Assembly: GCA_007131535.1 (NCBI GenBank)
Contig: SLQI01000008.1
Location: 1-26,660 of the forward strand
From: Balneolales bacterium
Lineage (GTDB): Bacteria > Bacteroidota > Rhodothermia > Balneolales > Natronogracilivirgulaceae
Direction: 5' to 3'
Length of the DNA: 26,660 bases
Positions 8,471 through 16,990 of the stretch are shown here, piece after piece. The position numbers and the translations under genes are program-made. The notes beneath the pieces were generated by a model. That model did not search any database. It saw nothing but the letters and a program-made list of their open reading frames with translations, and was not told where the DNA came from. Positions within the stretch are counted from its first letter, which is position 1; each line of letters starts with the position of its first letter.

Positions 8471-8565
8471 AACAAAATATTTTAAATGTTACTATTTAAA
8501 CATTATTTAATCACTACTACAACAATTAAATCACAACACTTCTAATAACATTTCACAAATAAATC

Positions 8566-8665
8566 AAAGAAGGTTTTGTTGCTCATGCATGAATCTAAGT
8601 CCAACACAGTATTGAATTGTATTGCAGATTTACTAATACATGCCTTGATTTACAAAACCTTCTTT
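8566..8665. repeat. 14-bp perfect inverted repeat around a 72-base loop
   Basis: AAAGAAGGTTTTGT at 8566-8579 pairs perfectly with ACAAAACCTTCTTT at 8652-8665. The 72 bases between contain CATGCATG and other small palindromic pieces but no open frame. It lies between the end of the lipoprotein gene (8733) and the protease start (8470), so it could terminate the Sus-like operon, shape the protease leader, or encode a small RNA. Without a strong T tract on the minus strand it is not a textbook terminator. Confidence 0.7.
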
Positions 8666-8732
8666 TATGCTTTAGAATAATGACTAATTCATATTAGCCC
8701 TAACCCTATCAACACCTTGTATGAGGCAGCCA

Positions 8733-9176
8733 TCAGGGTGTGATTGTTAATTCAAGTGTAGCGTAATTAACCGCAGGTCTAACTTCACCAGATTCATCAC
8801 CTATCAGGGTGATATATATGACGACTTCATCATCAATATTTTCCTGAATCGGAAATATCTCAATCTTTCCGAAGCTGCTATTGGCAGGTATCGTAGTGGT
8901 AGCACTATCAAGCTCAAAATGCTCTTCCAGAATCCCACTGCTGTTTTCGGTATCTACTTCGAATTCTACGGTAATAGGATCCTCCTGGTGTGGGCCAATA
9001 AGCTGGATATTTGCTTCATACGGCTCACCTGTAGATGCCGGGTGAGAATCCTCAACAGGGCGAAATTCAATTTGTAAGTCACCATCATAGACGGTTTTGG
9101 TATCGGGCAGGCAGCTTGAAAACAACACTATCGTCAAGCCAAACACCATCAAGTGTATTAAAAGTCTGTACATCAT
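8733..9176 (-). CDS. Small Calx-beta-like lipoprotein downstream of susD, 147 aa
   Basis: The last gene of the Sus-like operon, 52 bases after susD. A signal peptide runs to the lipobox FSSC with lipidated Cys22 (Cys21 if Met2 is used). The mature part is all-beta in pattern and acidic, with DPITVEFEVDTENSS, then IPANSSFGKIEIFPIQENIDDE and VIYITLIGD, which matches the strand order of Calx-beta and DUF4843-type domains that often accompany SusD genes. Such accessory lipoproteins usually sit on the cell surface and help capture the substrate of the SusCD pair. No catalytic motif is seen. The family assignment is by pattern only. Confidence 0.7.
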   Translation of the reverse strand: MMYRLLIHLMVFGLTIVLFSSCLPDTKTVYDGDLQIEFRPVEDSHPASTGEPYEANIQLIGPHQEDPITVEFEVDTENSSGILEEHFELDSATTTIPANSSFGKIEIFPIQENIDDEVVIYITLIGDESGEVRPAVNYATLELTITP

Positions 9177-9228
9177 TGTCTTTACTCTTTATGGAGTTAT
9201 AAATTAGATAGTAATACAATCAGAAAGG

Positions 9229-10632
9229 TTAGTATCCCGGGTTCTGATTAAGATATTCGTTGTTTTCAACCTGTGTACCCGAAAGGGGTGCTAAAATCCT
9301 TATATCATCATAAGATAAATCCGGAACTGCACTTGCTTCCGGTTTAGGCACGTCCATAGCTCTTCGCTTCAGATCGAACCATCGATGACCTTCGAAAGCA
9401 AGCTCCCGACGCCGTTCATCTAATATTTCATCGAGGAGATCCTCGCCGGTCAGCGTGGTTTCATAGGCATCAAGACCACGATGTGACCTAAGCAGCTCCA
9501 ATGCTTCGATGGCGCTTGATTCATCATCCAATTCATAGTGAGCTTCAGCTTGAATTAGAACCATTTCTGCAACTCGGAATACCGGGACATGATCGGTATT
9601 TTCACCCACCGTACCGGTGTATTTTAAGATATACGGATGCCCGTCATCATGAACTACAAATAGATTATTTCGCAGGTCATCTTCTTCATACAATTCAAGC
9701 AACTCATCAGAGGGCAAGGTGTCAAACCAGCCGGGAGGTGGATGAGTTAATGCATTGAGGGAACGACTACTGCCGTGAGGTTGATCAAAGGATAATTCAA
9801 AAATCGATTCGGGGTTCGGCAATTGATCGAATATATTATCATTGGTTGCATAGTCAACCAGATTTCCCTGGGCATTATCAAAAGCCTGCCCTGCATGATA
9901 AAGAGCATCTTCCCAGCGTTCCCAGTACAGGTATAGCCGTGCTAAACCTGCATGAGCAGCTGCTGCATCAGCAAATGTTCGACTACCCCGGTCGTTGCCA
10001 TCCAGCAAATCGATAGCTTCAAGATAGTCGCTTTCAACCTGCTCATAACCTTCCAGAACTGTACTTCTTGGCAGTCTCTGTGCCTGGCTAAGCCCCAAAG
10101 TAGGTTCCGTTCTCATAATCACCCCTTCATTCCATTCACTCTGCATGGGATGATTCGGCTCATAGCTATAGACGCGTAACAATTCCTGGTAACCAATTGC
10201 CCGAAGGAACAGGGCTTCACCTCTTAACCGATTCCTGTGAGATTCGGATGTTTCCGTGGCATCTGCCCCATCAATAACAATGTTAGCTTCATTAATCAGT
10301 CGATATGCTGTTGACCATACACCTGTTGAAAAATGACTGCCAAACTCATTGATAGCTTGACCACTCATTCTACCGGAGTTGGTTGGATGAAGCTGAGAGT
10401 TATCAGCCAGTATTTCTGGTCCGGCAGGAATCCAGTATTGATACAAACTGCTATTTCTCAGACGATCATATGCCGATAGAAGGATCGCATCCATTCCCTC
10501 AGCAGTAGTTACGACCTGCTCTGAACTTAGCGCAGTAGTCGGTTCCGTTTCTAATAAACCATCACATGCAGAGGCAACTACCGCCATAACCAGGAATGCA
10601 GCACCTATTTTAAAAAAACTTTTAATCTTCAT
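9229..10632 (-). CDS. SusD/RagB-family substrate-binding lipoprotein, 467 aa
   Basis: Surface lipoprotein that forms the lid over the SusC channel and captures substrate. The signal peptide ends with the lipobox VASAC (Cys23). The mature N-terminus LLETEPTTALSSEQVVTTAEG and the helix GMDAILLSAYDRL are typical of SusD, as are RGEALFLRAIGYQELLRVYS (about 137-156), the TPR-like helices AAAHAGLARLYLYWERWEDAL, and the C-terminal signature LLDEILDERRRELAFEGHRW before FDLKR. Length is a little below that of glycan SusDs and fits RagB-like members. It follows susC by 13 bases, so the two are co-transcribed. Substrate cannot be predicted from sequence by eye. Confidence 0.96.
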   Translation of the reverse strand: MKIKSFFKIGAAFLVMAVVASACDGLLETEPTTALSSEQVVTTAEGMDAILLSAYDRLRNSSLYQYWIPAGPEILADNSQLHPTNSGRMSGQAINEFGSHFSTGVWSTAYRLINEANIVIDGADATETSESHRNRLRGEALFLRAIGYQELLRVYSYEPNHPMQSEWNEGVIMRTEPTLGLSQAQRLPRSTVLEGYEQVESDYLEAIDLLDGNDRGSRTFADAAAAHAGLARLYLYWERWEDALYHAGQAFDNAQGNLVDYATNDNIFDQLPNPESIFELSFDQPHGSSRSLNALTHPPPGWFDTLPSDELLELYEEDDLRNNLFVVHDDGHPYILKYTGTVGENTDHVPVFRVAEMVLIQAEAHYELDDESSAIEALELLRSHRGLDAYETTLTGEDLLDEILDERRRELAFEGHRWFDLKRRAMDVPKPEASAVPDLSYDDIRILAPLSGTQVENNEYLNQNPGY

Positions 10633-10645
10633 AACTCAGGAAAAT

Positions 10646-13600
10646 TTAAAATTGGAGATTTAAGCCCACTGTAAACTGTTTAGGCTGGGGGTAGTTGCCG
10701 GTACCTTGTCCTGTAAATTCAGGATCCCCATGTGGATAGTTTGTCCAGACATGTAGATTTCTTGCCTGCACGAATATATTACTCTGGTCAATACTCAGCC
10801 TTTGAGTCCACTGAACAGGCATGAAATAATCCAGTCTTACTTCTTTAAGTCTGATGAAAGACGCATCATTAACAAATACAGAAGAATGGTTATGACTGCT
10901 ACTTCCAGGAAAGCTGGATGCTTCATAAGGTCTTGGATATTCGGCAATATCGCCCGGCTCTTGCCATTGCCTGTCTTCTAATCGTGCTAATAAGCCTCTT
11001 CCTGTTGAAACCATATGCATACGCCGTCCAACAGTTGAATTATATGTAACCTTATCATATTCGAAATTGAAAAATGTTGATAAACTTAAGTTCCGATATG
11101 AGAAGGTGTTGGTTAATCCACCATACTTATCTGGTGAATAGGTGCCTAAAACTTGCGTATCCTCACTACGCCGTTGATAGGTAATTTCACCATGCTGATC
11201 ATACCAAAAAGGTCTTCCATCGGCAGGGTTAATACCGGCAAACTTATTTCTAACCAGAATGTCTATGGGTTCACCAACAATTGTGGAACTCCCAAGCTGT
11301 TCTACGCCGTCAACCAGTTCAAGAATTTCATTTTGCTCAACGGTGATGTTAAACTCAGTTGACCAAGTAAAATCATTTGTTGAAATCCAGTAGGCACCGA
11401 GTTCAACTTCCAAACCTCTGTTTTGAACCGTACCCGCATTTCTTGTAATACTGGAGAAACCGCTATCAGTAGGCAGCCATGCATTTAAAAGCAGGTTTTC
11501 ATTCCGGGTGTTGAACCAGTTAACATCGCCATAAAACCGATCCTGCATGATTGCAAAATCAATTCCTATATCCAGTGTGCGAGCTTCTTCCCAGGTTAAC
11601 AGATCATTTCCAAGCCCTGACTGCCGAAAACCAGTATTACCTTCATACTGCCCTCCGGAACCAAATAATGAACGAGATGCGAAATTGCCGATACTTGAGT
11701 TACCAGTAATGCCATAACTCGTTCGCAATCTGAAACGATTCAGGATATCAACATTGTCCATAAAAGCTTCTTCGGCAATATCCCAGCTAAGAGCACCGGC
11801 GTAGAAGAGTCCCCATCTGTTTTGAGCTCCAAATCTTGAAGAGCCGTCGTACCGCAAACTGGCACTTGCAAAATACCTCTGGTCGTAATTGTATTCTGCT
11901 CTTGAAAAGAAACCGGCAAATTTGGCTTCGGTTGTTCGCCCACCGGCCTGAAAATTTTCAGCAGCCAGATCAAGTTGGGTGATGTCCGGATTCGGGAAGT
12001 TTTCTCCCGAAGCTCTAATCCTTTCCTGATGGTAATGCCTGTATTCAAAGCCTCCCATAAGGGTCACCGAATTCTGATTAAACTGCTGTTGATATTCAAG
12101 AAGTTGATTGGTATTCATAGATGTTGAAGACCTGAAATTCTCCGTCTTAGACCCACCAGTACTTGCATAGCGAGGCAGGCGAGCTGAAGTGTGCCCGGTG
12201 TCTCTGGTCGTTCTATAGTCAAGCCCCCATAAAGACCGGAATGATAAATGAGGAGAGATGTTGTATACACCGGTTAAACTACCTGACAACTGACGAGTTG
12301 CCACACTAAAATCATTTACTCTTAGAGAGTGCGGCACGTTAATCCGAATCCAATCATTATGATTCCAATCACCATCCTCGGTATAAATCGGATCAATGGG
12401 GCGCTGAGTGTAACCACCGTGGAATGGACTCCTGATATTTGCGCTTCCATGCTGAATTCCACTTGCATTAGAGGATGTCAGGTTCATACGGGATGCGACA
12501 GAAATCCTGTCCGAAAAATCATGATCAATATTTGATCGAAAACGCAAGCTTTCAAAATCAGTTCCGTATACCGTTCCCTGTTCATAATCGTACCCTCCGG
12601 AAAGAAAGATTCTGGTATTGTCAAAGCCTGATGCGGCAGAGATATTCATCTTATGCAAAGCTCCGGACCGATACATTTCATCTACCCAGTTATATGTTGG
12701 TGCTGATTCCGGGTCCCCGTAGATATCTATAGCCAATTCCCTTCTGAAGTCAGGATCTTGACCGCGGTCTTTGTAGAAGTTTACATACCCTTGAATTTGG
12801 GTTTCAGTCCAGGTTGGACCGTCCATTACTTCCAAAAGTTCCGGGGTCTCCGTATAGCCTAACTGTGTTGAAACATTGATTTCAGTCTGACCAGCCTGCC
12901 CCTGATTAGTTGTTATCTGAACAACACCATTTGCACCTTGAGCTCCATATAGAGCTGTGGCAGATGCATCTTTCAAGACTTCTATACTCTGGATATCACT
13001 TGGATTTATACCCGTCAAAGGATTACTTCGTACATAAGATGCACTATTCCCGCCTTGAACCTGTACACCGTCAACTATATAGAGAGGGCTGTTACCAGCA
13101 TTGATCGAACCCAAACCACGCACCCTCACCTGGGGAGCACTTCCTGGCTGTCCGCTCGTTCCCGTAACTCTAACACCACTCATACGACCTTGCAAAGCCT
13201 GATCAGGTGACTGTATTAAAGATTCCCGGATTCGCTCACCTTCAACTCTCGAAAGAGTTCCGGTTTCAATACTGCGTGGCCTTACTGAGAACCCTGTTAC
13301 AACAAGTTGATCAAGGTCTGCAACATCAGGTTCAAGAGTAAATATGAGCTCTTGCTCTTGACCTGCTATTATTTCTACTGTAGTCGATTCAGGTTGATAT
13401 CCAAGCGAAGAAATTTCTATGACGTAAGTTCCTTCCGGAATATCCTCTAATTCATAACTACCATCAAGGTCCGTACCGCTACCGATCTCTAATTCACTAA
13501 TATATACAGAAGCACCAATTATGGGTTCTTCAGTCTCTTCATCTAAGATTCTACCAGTGATTCGTCCGGTTAGCATTTCCAACTGATAATCATTGAACAG

Positions 13601-13966
13601 TACAAGGTGCCCACTGCTTGAGACCAAATAATTAAGGCCGGTATCCTGAAGTATTTCAGACAGAATATGCCTAAGTGGCTGGTTATTGAAAGATCCAGTT
13701 ATATACTTATCCGTATAGTTTATCTCGGGGTTGAAATTCAGCCGCAGATCATTTTGAGCTGCTAACTGTTCAACAGCTTTTATTACAGGCTCGCCGTCAA
13801 ATTCAACAGTTAAAATTTCGCTTAGACTTGCATGATTGCCGGCGGCAGAGAATGCATTTCGCTCAGATTGCTCTGCCATGCTCTGCCCGGATATTGACCA
13901 GGGTGTCAAAAGGAACAACAAAAAAGCTATTCCCATACTTGCCATTGTAGGTATTGATATCTTCAT
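10646..13966 (-). CDS. SusC/RagA TonB-dependent transporter with STN signalling domain
   Basis: Outer-membrane importer of 1106 residues. In order: signal peptide (1-28, ending SISGQS); STN domain about 52-123 (LTVEFDGEPVIKAVEQLAAQ), the part that in FecA-type transporters contacts the FecR anti-sigma factor across the periplasm; carboxypeptidase-regulatory-like beta-sandwich about 133-212 (GRITGRILDEETEEPIIGAS); a TonB-box-like stretch LDQLVVTG (218-225); plug about 240-355 with the SusC words GRMSGVRVTG, RVRGLGSIN, PLYIVDG and DASATALYGAQGANGVV; then the barrel, ending in FTVGLNLQF with terminal Phe. It lies 48 bases after fecR and 13 before susD. The STN domain makes it both transporter and sensor for the fecR/sigma pair here. 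Confidence 0.97.
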   Translation of the reverse strand: MKISIPTMASMGIAFLLFLLTPWSISGQSMAEQSERNAFSAAGNHASLSEILTVEFDGEPVIKAVEQLAAQNDLRLNFNPEINYTDKYITGSFNNQPLRHILSEILQDTGLNYLVSSSGHLVLFNDYQLEMLTGRITGRILDEETEEPIIGASVYISELEIGSGTDLDGSYELEDIPEGTYVIEISSLGYQPESTTVEIIAGQEQELIFTLEPDVADLDQLVVTGFSVRPRSIETGTLSRVEGERIRESLIQSPDQALQGRMSGVRVTGTSGQPGSAPQVRVRGLGSINAGNSPLYIVDGVQVQGGNSASYVRSNPLTGINPSDIQSIEVLKDASATALYGAQGANGVVQITTNQGQAGQTEINVSTQLGYTETPELLEVMDGPTWTETQIQGYVNFYKDRGQDPDFRRELAIDIYGDPESAPTYNWVDEMYRSGALHKMNISAASGFDNTRIFLSGGYDYEQGTVYGTDFESLRFRSNIDHDFSDRISVASRMNLTSSNASGIQHGSANIRSPFHGGYTQRPIDPIYTEDGDWNHNDWIRINVPHSLRVNDFSVATRQLSGSLTGVYNISPHLSFRSLWGLDYRTTRDTGHTSARLPRYASTGGSKTENFRSSTSMNTNQLLEYQQQFNQNSVTLMGGFEYRHYHQERIRASGENFPNPDITQLDLAAENFQAGGRTTEAKFAGFFSRAEYNYDQRYFASASLRYDGSSRFGAQNRWGLFYAGALSWDIAEEAFMDNVDILNRFRLRTSYGITGNSSIGNFASRSLFGSGGQYEGNTGFRQSGLGNDLLTWEEARTLDIGIDFAIMQDRFYGDVNWFNTRNENLLLNAWLPTDSGFSSITRNAGTVQNRGLEVELGAYWISTNDFTWSTEFNITVEQNEILELVDGVEQLGSSTIVGEPIDILVRNKFAGINPADGRPFWYDQHGEITYQRRSEDTQVLGTYSPDKYGGLTNTFSYRNLSLSTFFNFEYDKVTYNSTVGRRMHMVSTGRGLLARLEDRQWQEPGDIAEYPRPYEASSFPGSSSHNHSSVFVNDASFIRLKEVRLDYFMPVQWTQRLSIDQSNIFVQARNLHVWTNYPHGDPEFTGQGTGNYPQPKQFTVGLNLQF

Positions 13967-14014
13967 AACAATTGGAATCTGTTATTTATAATTTAAGTGC
14001 GTTCTTTTTGCACA

Positions 14015-15151
14015 CTATCGGGAGGCACTGGATACTATAATTCTGCCATTCTCTTCTCTGAAATTGAGTTTATGAGAGACAGATGTGATATCAAGTATCT
14101 CCTGTAAGGATTCATCCTGATATCGAGCACTCACCTGCTTTTGCATTATTTCTTGTTCATCCTCAATTACGAAGTTAACATCGAATCGACGCTCCAGATA
14201 CTTGAAGACATATTCAAGTGAATCTTCGTCAAAAAAGATGTCGCCTTCCAACCAACTCAGATACACATCGGTATCTACTCTTTCTACTGCACTTATAGAC
14301 CTGTCACTTACAACTACCCTTTCATTTTGTTCAAGTATTACCTGTTCTTTTTCTTCTTCATTTAAACCTCTTGCTCTTCGCACCCCAACACTTCCGGTTT
14401 TCACAATTATCTCTGATTGGGCACGCTCCGACCAGGAAGCTACATTGAAACTTGTACCCAAGACTTCAATGTCTGCTTCATTAGTTTTGACCTGAAAGCT
14501 CAAATCATCACTTTCCACAACCTGGAAAAAAGCCTGCCCATCCAACATTACTTGTCTGTGCGATTGACCGTAGCCACTTTCAACTTTCAGCGTACTACCG
14601 GCATGCAAGGTCCCACTCGTTCCGTCTAAAAATTCGAACTCAACATCTTCTCCTCTGTCAGCCGTAAACTCAATTTTTTTCGGCTCTTCCTGAATAACTT
14701 CATCAGGGCCAAAAGCAAATTCATCCTGTGTAATCATAAACAGGATCCCGCCTAATCCTACACCTACCAACAAAATTGCGGCGATACGTAACAAGACCTG
14801 CATTGATCCTGAAGACTTTTGCCTGAAGTGACTTTCAGCCAATCGCTGAGAACTTGATTGGCCTGAAATATTTTTTCGATTCTCAGGAGCTGCATGAATA
14901 TGTTTTATTTGAGTCTCCTCGTCGTAAAGCTCACCTATGTTCACCTCTTCTGCAAGCTGGTTCCAGGCTCTTTCAGTATCAAATGATATTCTCCCTTTTG
15001 GGCGTACTTCCCAGATTTTCACAATGGATTCGTAATACTTTTTATTCTGTTTCGATTGATCAATCCAGGCTTCAACAGCTTTTCTTTCCTGCTCGCTACA
15101 TTCATCCGCCAGATATCGGTGTAGCAGCGTTATATCCACCTTTTTACTCAT
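14015..15151 (-). CDS. FecR-family anti-sigma factor, 378 aa
   Basis: Inner-membrane anti-sigma factor that relays the signal from the STN domain of the SusC transporter to an ECF sigma factor. Residues 1-70 form the cytoplasmic sigma-binding domain (LLHRYLADECSEQERKAVEA, then the FecR-type helix ending YYESIVKIWE). One membrane helix lies at about 117-140 (LLRIAAILLVGVGLGGILFM). The periplasmic FecR domain covers about 160-260 with LDGTSGTLHAGSTLKV, LDGQAFFQV and VLGTSFNV. The C-terminal DUF4974 domain covers about 306-375 (SLEYVFKYLERRFDVNFVIE). It is the first gene of the susCD operon and has its own GGGTA-N14-CGTCT promoter. The matching sigma gene is unusually not adjacent but 3.8 kb away, on the other strand. 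Confidence 0.96.
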   Translation of the reverse strand: MSKKVDITLLHRYLADECSEQERKAVEAWIDQSKQNKKYYESIVKIWEVRPKGRISFDTERAWNQLAEEVNIGELYDEETQIKHIHAAPENRKNISGQSSSQRLAESHFRQKSSGSMQVLLRIAAILLVGVGLGGILFMITQDEFAFGPDEVIQEEPKKIEFTADRGEDVEFEFLDGTSGTLHAGSTLKVESGYGQSHRQVMLDGQAFFQVVESDDLSFQVKTNEADIEVLGTSFNVASWSERAQSEIIVKTGSVGVRRARGLNEEEKEQVILEQNERVVVSDRSISAVERVDTDVYLSWLEGDIFFDEDSLEYVFKYLERRFDVNFVIEDEQEIMQKQVSARYQDESLQEILDITSVSHKLNFREENGRIIVSSASR

Positions 15152-15211
15152 CTTAAATTTCTGTTAATAATTGTTTTTTAGATTTTCTTAATTAACTCGT
15201 TCACTAATTAA

Positions 15212-15247
15212 GACGATCTCAATGCAGCCTACCCTGAAAAGAAAATT
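15212..15247 (-). promoter_or_regulatory. Predicted ECF sigma promoter of fecR-susCD
   Basis: Read on the minus strand: GGGTA at 15234-15230, fourteen bases, then CGTCT at 15215-15211, 60 bases upstream of the fecR ATG. An AT-rich block up to 15247 is identical over 18 bases (TACCCTGAAAAGAAAATT on the plus strand) to the block upstream of the WD40 gene. The GC-containing -10 of the CGTC type is typical of ECF sigma promoters. The inferred leader is about 54 bases. Confidence 0.75.
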
Positions 15248-15370
15248 TCATTTTTTTAAGCATATTCCCGTTCTGTATTTTCTTTTTTGGTGTAAAGCAA
15301 ATACGCATTACTCGTCAAACCCTTTTATCACATCCTCTATATAAAAACAAGTTCTTAAGCATTAGCTGAA

Positions 15371-15426
15371 TAAAAATAACCCGAAATTAAATATGTAAGC
15401 ATCATGCTACAATTAATTTCGGGTTA
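15371..15426 (-). terminator. Rho-independent terminator after the WD40 gene
   Basis: A perfect 14-bp stem, TTAATTTCGGGTTA (15426-15413, minus strand sense given as its plus copy) with TAACCCGAAATTAA at 15377-15390, encloses a 22-base loop that can itself fold weakly. Minus-strand transcription runs into a T-rich tract at 15376-15371. It starts 16 bases after the WD40 gene stop, so that gene is transcribed separately and fecR needs its own promoter. Confidence 0.85.
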
Positions 15427-15441
15427 AGTTTTGTCCTGCTA

Positions 15442-16779
15442 TTACTTCACCAATGTCATGTGCCGGGATTCAACAAAATCACCAGCTTGAAGTCTATAGA
15501 CATAGACACCACTGGAGAGGTTTTCCGCATCGAATGTAACTTCATAAGCCCCTGCGCTTTGAGTATCATCAATAAGAGAAGCCACCTTTCTTCCGGTTAT
15601 ATCAAATACTTCCAGTGTTACCTGAGCATCTTCAGGCAATACATAACTGATATTCGTGGTAGGATTGAAGGGATTGGGATAGTTATTCTCTAACTTGAAC
15701 TCAGTAACGACTTCATCTCTTACCGGTTCACTGCTGGTTGTTTCTTCAATCGGTGCATTACGAATGTAAATACTACCGGAGTCACCACCATAGGCTATAT
15801 AACCTTTACTTGAAAAAGTAATATCCCTAACATCATCTTCAGCATCATCAAACGTATGAAGATGTTCATAGGTTTCTGCGTCATGAATAAAAACACCATC
15901 AGCTCCATAAGCTAAAAACTTACCATCCGGTGAAAATACTACGGACTCAATACTTTCACCCCTGTCTTCAGCCTCGTCCAGAGTAATTATATAATCGCCG
16001 CTTTCGACTTCGTACACATGAACAACATCAGCGCTCGTTCCATATGCCAAACGCTCACTATCGGGCGAAAATGCCACATGTCGTGCCCATCCCGACCCTT
16101 CAAAGGTATGCAAATGAGACCAATCGTCGGTACTGTGCACGTAAGCATTGCCATCACTGGTGCCATAAGCAAGATATTGTCCATCGTTAGAAAATTGTAC
16201 AGATCGAACCGTCTCATTTGCTACTGTTAATGGCGTTCCTACCTGCTCCCAATCGGATGTTCTGTGAATCCAGATCAAGCCATTTCTATCTCCGTATGCC
16301 AGATATTCACTATCAGGAGACATTGCTATACCACGGACGGTTTCAGCCATTTGCAACGTTTGAATGTGTTCAAACGTGTTAGCGTCATGCACGACTGCAC
16401 TGCCGTCCCGAACTCCATAGACAATATGCTGTCCATCGTGTGAAAAATTAATGCCTCTAATATGATCTTCTGCTATTTCATCAATGGATTCTATAAGATC
16501 AAATCCCTCATTCTCATCATTAATCCATAAGATTCCTTCCCGGCTCCCTGATGCGAGGTGCCTTCCATCAGGGGAAAATACAACACTATAAACGGACGTT
16601 TCCGACTGGCTCAATGTAATTACTTGTGACCAATCATCATCCTCAGCCTGACTTATTCCGCTCAATGCCAGTAAGCTCACCAGCAACAAAACACTCCCAA
16701 TTTTGGGCAAATAAGCCATTACACGGCTACTGCTTATCAAATTCTCAATTTGACCGTAATTTGTGTCTTTAATATTCAT
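15442..16779 (-). CDS. Secreted WD40-like seven-repeat propeller with type IX sorting domain
   Basis: An exported propeller protein. Seven repeats of the form V..V.FSPDG..LAYG...G...I are visible (for example VVFSPDGRHLASG, IAMSPDSEYLAYG, VAFSPDSERLAYG, VVFSPDGKFLAYG), enough for one seven-bladed WD40-type propeller. The end carries the type IX sorting domain (LENNYPNPFNPTTNISYVLP, then ITGRKV and SSGVYVYRLQAGD), so it should be secreted or surface-attached. The longest frame opens at 16815, but that ATG would leave only about ten bases of leader from the predicted promoter. The ATG at 16779 gives about 45 bases, like its neighbours, and is chosen; the ATG at 16719 would give the most standard signal peptide (ending SGISQA). 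It has its own ECF promoter and a strong terminator. Function unknown; probably protein-protein binding. Confidence 0.88.
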   Translation of the reverse strand: MNIKDTNYGQIENLISSSRVMAYLPKIGSVLLLVSLLALSGISQAEDDDWSQVITLSQSETSVYSVVFSPDGRHLASGSREGILWINDENEGFDLIESIDEIAEDHIRGINFSHDGQHIVYGVRDGSAVVHDANTFEHIQTLQMAETVRGIAMSPDSEYLAYGDRNGLIWIHRTSDWEQVGTPLTVANETVRSVQFSNDGQYLAYGTSDGNAYVHSTDDWSHLHTFEGSGWARHVAFSPDSERLAYGTSADVVHVYEVESGDYIITLDEAEDRGESIESVVFSPDGKFLAYGADGVFIHDAETYEHLHTFDDAEDDVRDITFSSKGYIAYGGDSGSIYIRNAPIEETTSSEPVRDEVVTEFKLENNYPNPFNPTTNISYVLPEDAQVTLEVFDITGRKVASLIDDTQSAGAYEVTFDAENLSSGVYVYRLQAGDFVESRHMTLVK

Positions 16780-16831
16780 GACATTACACTTATTTAGTTT
16801 TAGTTTAGGTTGCATTTACAACTATTAACAA

Positions 16832-16867
16832 GACGTGCACTATTTGATCTACCCTGAAAAGAAAATT
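16832..16867 (-). promoter_or_regulatory. Predicted ECF sigma promoter of the WD40 gene
   Basis: Minus-strand GGGTA at 16854-16850, fourteen bases, then CGTCT at 16835-16831. The upstream block is identical over 18 bases to that of the fecR promoter and ends at 16867. The same spacing and -10 in both make chance unlikely. Confidence 0.75.
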
Positions 16868-16990
16868 AACTTTATCTGTATTACTCAGTGATTCCCTCCC
16901 CTTTTAAAATGTGCCTCCAATTACTACCAGATCTCTGGGCTTTATTGATTTAATACCCATAAATCGCTACAGCCGAGACTCAAACAGATA

